From: Thermocaproicibacter sp041859875 | GTDB taxonomy: Bacteria; Bacillota; Clostridia; Oscillospirales; Acutalibacteraceae | Direction of reading: 5' to 3' | NCBI GenBank assembly: GCA_041859875.1 | Contig: JBFLFY010000006.1 | Coordinates: forward strand, 1 to 64,000 | Length of the DNA stretch: 64,000 nucleotides | Shown: piece after piece, positions 58,308 through 64,000 of the stretch | How the letters are laid out: each line of letters opens with the position of its first letter | How positions within the stretch are numbered: the first letter of the stretch is position 1 | Made by a program: the position numbers and the translations under genes | Notes under the pieces: model-generated | What the model was told of the DNA's origin: nothing | The model's input: only the letters and a program-made list of their open reading frames with translations | Database searches by the model: none

Positions 58308-61133
58308 ATGGAGAAAGAAGTACAGTCAGCAGACAGCGCGGAAATTGACGGAATCCAGAAAATGGATGCCGAAGACGCGCTGAAAGCCTTAGGCACCCGC
58401 CCGGAAGGGCTAACGGATGCGGAAGTTGAATCCGCACAGAAAAAATACGGCAAAAATGTAATCACGGAGAAAAAAGGCACACCCCCTATCCTCATTTTCC
58501 TGTCGAATTTTATCAGCCTGATGGCAATTCTTCTGTGGGTCGGCGGCGCGATTGCCATCGCCGCGGCAATGCCGGAACTCGGCATTGCAATTTGGCTGGT
58601 CAACATCATTAACGGTATCTTCAGTTTCTGGCAGGAGTATCGGGCCGGCAAAGCTACAGAAGCCCTCAAAAATATGCTGCCTTCTTATGTTCGGGTCGTT
58701 CGGGGCGGCGAGGAAAGACAGATTCTCGCGGAAGACCTTGTACCCGGCGACATTATGCTTCTTGAGGAAGGCGACAAAATTTCCGCCGACGCCCGGATTT
58801 TAAGAAGCAATGATTTACAGGTTGACCAGTCTACGCTGACGGGTGAGTCGAATCCTGTGCGTAAGATTTTTGAGCCTGTTCTGCGCGAGGGGCTTTCAAA
58901 GTCGGAAACCCCAAACCTCATTTTCACCGGAACAAACGTTTCAAGCGGCACCGCAAAGTCGGTCGTACTTACAACCGGCATGAAAACGGAGTTCGGCAAA
59001 ATTGCATCCCTGACGCAGGAGATGAAGGCAGAGCCAAGCCCGCTGGAAAAAGAACTGGACCGGCTGACAAAGCAGATTTCGGTTATTGCCATGATTTTTG
59101 GCGTTGTATTTTTCGTATGCGCTGCATTTTTCGTAAAAGAGCCGATCGCACAGGCCTTTATCTTTTCACTCGGCATGATTGTTGCTTTCATTCCGGAAGG
59201 CCTTCTGCCAACCGTTACCCTCTCCCTTGCCATGGCAGTCCAGCGTATGGCAAAAGAGCACGCGCTGGTCAAGCACCTTTCCTCTGTGGAAACCCTGGGC
59301 TGCACAACCGTCATCTGCTCCGATAAAACCGGAACCCTTACGCAGAATGAAATGACGGTGAACCACCTTTGGCTGCCGGGGCAGGAGCTTGAAGTGACCG
59401 GCCAGGGCTATGCGCCTGTGGGCGATGTGACAGCCGACGGCAAAAAGATTACAGCAAACGACAACAGCGGACTGCGGCTGCTTGTAACAGGTGCGTCCCT
59501 TTGCAGCAATGCCCGCCTGGTCCCGCCGGAAAAGGACACAGACCGCTACACCGTTCTGGGCGACCCAACCGAAGCCTGCCTTGGCGTTGCGGCACAGAAA
59601 GCCGGAATTCAGCCGGCAGAGCAGGCATCCCTTACCCCGCGCATCCGCGAGCTTCCTTTTGATTCCCGCCGGAAGCGCATGACAACCATTCATCAGCTTT
59701 CACAGCCGGTCAGCGGCTGCCAGCGAATTGCTTACATTAAAGGTGCTCCTAAGGAAGTCATGGAGTTATGCACCGGGATTTATGTCAATGGAAAACGGGA
59801 AGACATGACGGACGAATACCGTCAGGCAATTATGCAGGCAAACGACGACTATGCGCGGAACGGGCTTCGCGTGCTTGCCGTTTCCTACCGCTTAATTTCC
59901 CGTGATGACAAAAGCATCCCGACGGCGCTCAGTGCCTACACGCCGGAACTGATTGAACAGCAGATGACTTTCGTCGGCCTTGTAGCCATGATGGACCCAC
60001 CGCGTGTGGAGGTTTCCGCCGCTGTTGAGATGTGCCATAAAGCCAATATCCGCATTATCATGATAACCGGTGACTACGGCCTGACGGCTGAAAGCATTGC
60101 AAAGCATATCGGAATTGTAAAGGGTGAGCATCCGCGCGTCATTTCCGGCCAGGAGCTTGAAAAGATGTCGGATGACGAGCTGAAGAAAGCTTTGGCCGGT
60201 GAAGTGATTTTCGCCCGTATGGCTCCGGAACAGAAATACCGTGTTGTCTGCAATCTGCAGGAAATGGGGCATATTGTTGCTGTAACCGGTGACGGTGTCA
60301 ACGATTCCCCGGCGCTCAAAAAGGCCGACATCGGCGTTGCCATGGGAATTTCAGGCACTGATGTTGCCAAAGAATCAGCAGATATGATTCTGACCGACGA
60401 CAACTTTGCCTCCATTGTGAAAGCCATTGAAGAGGGGCGCGCAGTTTACAGCAACATTCGAAAGTTCCTGCTGTATATTCTGAACAGCAATATGCCGGAG
60501 GCGGTTCCGTCCGCGGCGTTCCTGTTCTCAAGGGGCGGCATTCCGCTGCCAATGACCATCATGCAGATTCTCGCCGTAGACTTAGGCACCGACATGATGC
60601 CGGCCCTTGGGCTTGGTGCGGAGCTTCCGGAAAAAGGAATCATGGAGAAGCCCCCGCGGCCTTCGAGCGACAAACTTTTGAACCGAAGCGTTCTGGTCAA
60701 AGGGTTCCTGATTTACGGCTTAATGGAATCCATTGCCTGCATGGCCGCCTATTTCTTTGTAAACCACCTGAACGGCTGGCCTGCTGTACCTCTGGCGGCT
60801 TCCGGGCTGATTTACAAAAAAGCAACGACTATGACGCTTGCATCCATCGTGTTCTGCCAGATTGGCATGGTGATGAACTGCCGTACCGAAACGCAGTCTG
60901 TCTTTAAAGCCGGGCTGTTCAGCAACCGGCGGGTCCTGTTTGGCATTGGGTTCGAGATTCTGCTGCTCAGCGCCATCATCTATGTACCTTTCCTGCAGCA
61001 GATTTTTAACACAGCTGCGATTGGGTTAACCGATTGGCTGTTCCTGATTGTGCTTCCATTCCTGATTCTCGGGCTGGAAGAAATCCGCAAAGCAATCGTC
61101 AGAAAATTTAAAAAAGCAGGTGACAAAGAATGA
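58308..61133 (+). CDS. P2-type cation-transporting ATPase (PEGLL/P2C-like)
   Basis: About 941 residues from ATG 58308, chosen because AGAGGAAA lies upstream; an in-frame ATG at 58263 has no site. It shows TGES (178-181), PEGLLPTVTLSLA (from 296), the phosphorylation site DKTGTLT (Asp339), KGAPKE, and GDGVNDSPALKKADIGVAMG (from 661). The helix-4 PEGLL form and DLGTDMMPALGLG resemble the Na,K-ATPase branch more than Ca pumps (PEGLPAVV). The active-site residues are intact. It overlaps the first RCK gene by four bases, implying coupled synthesis. The transported ion is not decidable; sodium or potassium is inferred from the partners. Confidence 0.9.
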   Translation: MEKEVQSADSAEIDGIQKMDAEDALKALGTRPEGLTDAEVESAQKKYGKNVITEKKGTPPILIFLSNFISLMAILLWVGGAIAIAAAMPELGIAIWLVNIINGIFSFWQEYRAGKATEALKNMLPSYVRVVRGGEERQILAEDLVPGDIMLLEEGDKISADARILRSNDLQVDQSTLTGESNPVRKIFEPVLREGLSKSETPNLIFTGTNVSSGTAKSVVLTTGMKTEFGKIASLTQEMKAEPSPLEKELDRLTKQISVIAMIFGVVFFVCAAFFVKEPIAQAFIFSLGMIVAFIPEGLLPTVTLSLAMAVQRMAKEHALVKHLSSVETLGCTTVICSDKTGTLTQNEMTVNHLWLPGQELEVTGQGYAPVGDVTADGKKITANDNSGLRLLVTGASLCSNARLVPPEKDTDRYTVLGDPTEACLGVAAQKAGIQPAEQASLTPRIRELPFDSRRKRMTTIHQLSQPVSGCQRIAYIKGAPKEVMELCTGIYVNGKREDMTDEYRQAIMQANDDYARNGLRVLAVSYRLISRDDKSIPTALSAYTPELIEQQMTFVGLVAMMDPPRVEVSAAVEMCHKANIRIIMITGDYGLTAESIAKHIGIVKGEHPRVISGQELEKMSDDELKKALAGEVIFARMAPEQKYRVVCNLQEMGHIVAVTGDGVNDSPALKKADIGVAMGISGTDVAKESADMILTDDNFASIVKAIEEGRAVYSNIRKFLLYILNSNMPEAVPSAAFLFSRGGIPLPMTIMQILAVDLGTDMMPALGLGAELPEKGIMEKPPRPSSDKLLNRSVLVKGFLIYGLMESIACMAAYFFVNHLNGWPAVPLAASGLIYKKATTMTLASIVFCQIGMVMNCRTETQSVFKAGLFSNRRVLFGIGFEILLLSAIIYVPFLQQIFNTAAIGLTDWLFLIVLPFLILGLEEIRKAIVRKFKKAGDKE

Positions 61134-61774
61134 AGGTTATTATTGTTGGCTGTGGAAAGCTGGGCTCCGGTGCAGCCTGTGACCTTGCCAAAAAGGGAAA
61201 CCAGGTTACGGTAATCGACACCGACCCCGAATCCTTCCATATGCTGGGTAAAGACTTTCCCGGGGAACTGATTGTCGGCGTTGGGTTCGACAAAAAAGTG
61301 CTGGAACAGGCACATATTGAACGTGTGGATGCCCTGGTCGCATGCACAAAAAGTGACGAAACGAATGCCCTAATCGGCAAAGTTGCCCGCGACATTTACA
61401 GGGTTCCGCGCGTTATTTCCCGCCTGTATGATCCGCGCAAAGCTGAAATCTACCGTTCCCTCGGGATTCAGACCATTTCCATTACGACCTGGGGCGTTCA
61501 GCGTATTTCGGAAATGCTCAGTTTCCATCAGCTGGACAGCATCATGAACATTGGCGGCGTTGAGCTGATTCGGCTGGAAGTGCCAGCGCTGCTGGTTGGC
61601 AAAACGGTCGATGAACTGACTTCCATCGGTGAATTCCATGTAGTAACAATCGTCAGAAGCAATCGATCTTTCCTGCCAACCACGGGAACTTCCTTTGAAA
61701 AGCATGACGTCCTTTATATGGCTGTTGCAAATTCTGCTGCAGCCAGGCTGAAATCTCGGCTGAATCTTCAGTGA
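61130..61774 (+). CDS. TrkA/RCK regulatory protein (first copy)
   Basis: A 214-residue protein with a Rossmann RCK-N domain (VIIVGCGKLGSGAACDLAKKG; acidic Asp31 in VIDTDPES) and an RCK-C domain (about 140-214). RCK proteins bind NAD(H), ATP/ADP or c-di-AMP and gate Trk/Ktr potassium systems. No TrkH/KtrB channel is in this operon; it is instead coupled to the ATPase gene. Confidence 0.92.
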   Translation: MKVIIVGCGKLGSGAACDLAKKGNQVTVIDTDPESFHMLGKDFPGELIVGVGFDKKVLEQAHIERVDALVACTKSDETNALIGKVARDIYRVPRVISRLYDPRKAEIYRSLGIQTISITTWGVQRISEMLSFHQLDSIMNIGGVELIRLEVPALLVGKTVDELTSIGEFHVVTIVRSNRSFLPTTGTSFEKHDVLYMAVANSAAARLKSRLNLQ

Positions 61775-61790
61775 AAGGGTGAAAAGAAGA

Positions 61791-62456
61791 ATGAAAGCAA
61801 TTATCATAGGCGGCGGTCAGGTTGGCTCGTACGTTGCAAGCCTTCTGAAAGATAAATGTGAGCTGAAGATTATTGAGCAGAGAGAGTCCATGCTTACAAA
61901 GCTGAAAAATGAACTTCCTGCGGATATGCTGGTCTGCGGAAGCGGCACGGATTTGAATGTTCTGGAATCCGCCGGCATTGCGGAAGCCGATGTGGTCGCG
62001 GCAGTAACCGGGGAAGACGAAACCAATCTGGTTGCATCGACGATTGCAAAGTTTGAATTCAATGTTCCGCGTGTCATTGCCCGCGTAAACAACCCGAAAA
62101 ACCAGTGGCTCTTCGACGGCCATATGGGCGTCGATGTTTGCCTGAACCAGGCTGAACTGATGGCTCAGCTTGTGATTGAGGAAATGGATCTTAAAAATAT
62201 GCTGACCCTCCTCAAAAGCAGCCACGGAAGCTACTCCATCGTCCAGATTAAGGTTGACCCCCAGTCTGAGGCTGTGAATAAACCAATTAAAGACCTCAAT
62301 ATCCCGGAAGAAGCCGTTTTGATTGCCATGTACCGTGGAAACGGCGTCATCATTCCGCGCGGCAATACGGTCATCCGCGGCGGCGACGATATTCTGACGT
62401 TCGCGGATGCGGACGCAAAAGCGAAAATCAGCGCAATGCTTGGGGCATCCATGTGA
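61791..62456 (+). CDS. TrkA/RCK regulatory protein (second copy)
   Basis: A 221-residue paralogue with GGGQVGSYVASLL, the Glu in KIIEQRES in place of the acidic nucleotide contact, and an RCK-C domain ending ITFADADAKAKISAM-like (DDILTFADADA). I start at ATG 61791; a GTG four codons earlier is in frame. It is 16 bases after the first copy. Two different RCK subunits suggest a heteromeric ring. Confidence 0.9.
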   Translation: MKAIIIGGGQVGSYVASLLKDKCELKIIEQRESMLTKLKNELPADMLVCGSGTDLNVLESAGIAEADVVAAVTGEDETNLVASTIAKFEFNVPRVIARVNNPKNQWLFDGHMGVDVCLNQAELMAQLVIEEMDLKNMLTLLKSSHGSYSIVQIKVDPQSEAVNKPIKDLNIPEEAVLIAMYRGNGVIIPRGNTVIRGGDDILTFADADAKAKISAMLGASM

Positions 62457-62500
62457 ATGCACGGTTAGGCCCATTTTTACACACATATAAGATGTTATAG

Positions 62501-62551
62501 AAAAAGCACGTACAGGCAGCCGGATTTTCGGTGCCTGTATGTGCTTTTTTT
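62501..62551. terminator. Bidirectional terminator between RCK operon and pgmB
   Basis: AAAAAGCACGTACAGGCA and TGCCTGTATGTGCTTTTT pair (one G-T) around a GCCGGATTTTCGG loop, followed by T-runs. Confidence 0.9.
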
Positions 62552-62578
62552 GCCGTCATTTTCGCAGCCAAGGAAAAG

Positions 62579-63220
62579 TTACGACAGCTTTTGAACAATT
62601 TCGGCAACTTCCATAATGTCACCGACTCGGTAGTCTGCAAGCGCGGAACGCTTTGCGTCACCAATGGCAACGGCCGTCATATTCCCCGCTTTTGCCGCCT
62701 GAATGCCCGCAGCCGCGTCTTCCACAACGAGGCAGTCCTGTGGCTTTTCCCCGAGCTTTTCCGCCGCTTTCAGGAACACTTCCGGGTCCGGTTTCGAGTG
62801 CCGGATTTCCGTCCCATCCGCAACGGCGTTGAAGGCGTCGCTCAGGCCGATTTTCTCCAGAATTTTTTTTGTGTTTCTGCTGCTGCTGCCGATGGCAATT
62901 TTCACCCCGGCACTTTTCAGCTTTTTCAGCAGTGCCCCTACATTTGGCAAAAGGTCGGCGCTTGTAAGGCCGTCCAGCAGGCCGACATAAATATCGTTTT
63001 TATACTGCATCAGTTCCGCTTTTTGCTGCTCGGTGTAGGCTTTGGGAGATTTTCTTAAAATAATTTCCAGGGATGCCGCCCGGGAAACGCCCCTCAAAAG
63101 GTTGTTGGTTTCCCTGTCAAACGGAATTCCCTCACGGTCTGCCATCTGTTTCCACGCACGGTAATGGAGGCCGTCTGTTGAAACAATGACGCCATCCAGG
63201 TCAAAAATTACGGATTTCAA
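62579..63220 (-). CDS. pgmB: Beta-phosphoglucomutase
   Basis: A 213-residue HAD-family mutase. Nucleophile loop FDLDGVIVSTDGLHY (Asp8, Asp10), the LLRGVSRAASLEIIL substrate-cap motif, SSRNTKKIL, KPDPEVFLKAA and VEDAAAGIQAAKAG are all present. It interconverts beta-glucose 1-phosphate and glucose 6-phosphate after maltose or trehalose phosphorolysis. Confidence 0.93.
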   Translation of the reverse strand: MKSVIFDLDGVIVSTDGLHYRAWKQMADREGIPFDRETNNLLRGVSRAASLEIILRKSPKAYTEQQKAELMQYKNDIYVGLLDGLTSADLLPNVGALLKKLKSAGVKIAIGSSSRNTKKILEKIGLSDAFNAVADGTEIRHSKPDPEVFLKAAEKLGEKPQDCLVVEDAAAGIQAAKAGNMTAVAIGDAKRSALADYRVGDIMEVAEIVQKLS

Positions 63221-63313
63221 TGCTGCATTCCTCCTGAATTCTACAGTTTTGTATCATGATTGCGGCCCTGCCATGCGGCTGCGGCTAAGACTTGGGTTTC
63301 ATGGCAAAGAAAA

Positions 63314-63350
63314 GGGAGCCTGCTTCCCGCATAGTAAGGAAGCAGCTCCC
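63314..63350 (-). terminator. Intrinsic terminator after the HAD hydrolase
   Basis: GGGAGC-TGCTTCC and its complement with one bulge pair around a TTACTATGC loop; the minus strand continues TTTTCTTT. A second hairpin TTTTGAACCAT ... ATGGTTCAAAA lies at 63388-63434, just after the HAD stop codon. Confidence 0.6.
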
Positions 63351-63446
63351 CTTGCCCAATGGATTTTGGGAGGTCTTGGGTTGAGGATTTTTGAACCATC
63401 CGTTTTTATGACAGCAGAACGAATGGTTCAAAAGCAGTCAACAAAA

Positions 63447-64000
63447 TTACGGCAGAATACCGGTCTTTTCAAAAAATGCGTTCAGTTCTTCGGAGCCTTG
63501 AAAAAGATGCGCGCTCAGCCCGGCAGTCTTTGCCGCGTCAATATTGACCTGCGTGTCGTCTAGAAACACACATTCTTCTGGTACCAGCTGAAAACGCTCG
63601 CACAAAAGCCTGAAAATAGCCTGGTCCGGCTTCATCAGCTTTTCCGAGGCTGAAACAATTTTGCCGTCAAATAATTTAAAAACTTCAAAACTCTTCGAAA
63701 ATTCATAAAAGCGCAGGCTTGTGTTGGAAAGCAGGTAAAGGCCATAGCCCTTTTTTTTCAGCCTGCCCAGAAGTTCCAGCATACCCGGCATGGCGCTCAG
63801 CGCGGCAGGCCAGTGGGCCATAGCGGATGGAACATACTCTGCATACTGCGGAATGCGCTTCTGAACCAGGGCAACACCTTCCTCTTCCGTCAAGGCTCCG
63901 CCGTCGATCTGAACCCATTCGTTCCCGCAGAACAAATTTTCATAAACCGCTCGGGCGGCTTTTTCGTCGCCAATGGTCTCCCTGCAGTATTCCTCCGGCT
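63447..64000 (-). CDS. HAD-family hydrolase, N-terminus cut by window edge
   Basis: The frame is open from the stop at 63447 to the right edge. It shows a helical cap, LLSNTSLRFYEF (HAD motif II), KPDQAIFRLL (motif III Lys) and CVFLDDTQVNIDAAKTAG (motif IV). The nucleophile loop lies outside the window. The layout is that of small YihX/epoxide-hydrolase-like HAD phosphatases; substrate unknown. The TTG-initiated shorter frame at 63935 is not the true start because the reading continues upstream as YENLFCGNEW. Confidence 0.85.
   Translation of the reverse strand, partial: PEEYCRETIGDEKAARAVYENLFCGNEWVQIDGGALTEEEGVALVQKRIPQYAEYVPSAMAHWPAALSAMPGMLELLGRLKKKGYGLYLLSNTSLRFYEFSKSFEVFKLFDGKIVSASEKLMKPDQAIFRLLCERFQLVPEECVFLDDTQVNIDAAKTAGLSAHLFQGSEELNAFFEKTGILP

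Overview
The window looks like chromosomal DNA of a GC-balanced, low-mobility member of the Clostridia, probably an Oscillospirales/Ruminococcaceae-type anaerobe. This rests on T-box leaders, a type-3 (short, zinc-tailed) ProRS, heterodimeric ABC exporters, a SpoVB-like flippase, the paired GGGtGRT/NifU-like genes, and strong GGAGG ribosome sites. The taxon is inferred from gene content and was not tested by search. Almost every base is ordinary core genome. The only mobile-element trace is a short IS3-type transposase stub near 57.6 kb.

Layout. 0-7 kb (mostly minus): an MsmX/UgpC-type sugar ABC ATPase cut by the left edge, RsuA, a DUF4830 protein, an EF-G paralogue with a degenerate guanine-recognition motif, class II aldolase and an Ogg-type glycosylase. 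7-11.7 kb (plus): RlmB, a very large protein that I read as a catalytically dead P1B-type ATPase with a long repeat-bearing cytoplasmic extension, and a YczE-like membrane protein. 11.8-13.5 kb (minus): the GGGtGRT protein and its NifU-like partner. 13.7-15.5 kb: a small membrane protein and phosphotransacetylase. 15.5-19 kb (minus): DeoB, ProS and acyl carrier protein.

19.2-27.5 kb (plus) is an aromatic amino-acid cluster: an AroE-AroK fusion, DAHP synthase, TyrA, AroB, AroA, AroC and PheA, several with overlapping ends, then two tiny membrane ORFs. It supplies chorismate, prephenate and phenylpyruvate, but no dehydroquinase gene is present. 27.6-33.3 kb (minus): MoxR / DUF58 / transglutaminase-membrane operon, then PrmA. 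33.4-34.8 kb: a flippase. 34.9-41.7 kb (minus): CstA behind a T-box; then CysE-CysS-Nramp-like-YbaK behind a cysteine T-box, a cysteine-centred group that includes the Cys-tRNA(Pro) editing factor. 41.7-45.4 kb: recA-recX-rimO-pgsA.

45.9-51.4 kb (minus): a five-gene run of lipoprotein, OmpR-type regulator, histidine kinase, DUF1385 and PrmC. 51.5-53.8 kb: a GH13 amylase-like enzyme and a LysR regulator. 54-57.5 kb (plus): a heterodimeric ABC exporter. 58.3-62.5 kb (plus): a P2-type cation ATPase translationally coupled to two TrkA/RCK proteins. The right edge holds beta-phosphoglucomutase and a cut HAD hydrolase.

The most unusual items are the dead P-type ATPase fusion, the GGGtGRT/NifU-like pair, the ATPase-RCK-RCK operon, the T-box in front of cstA, and a dispersed palindromic repeat family whose loop supplies the stop codons of both prmA and prmC.
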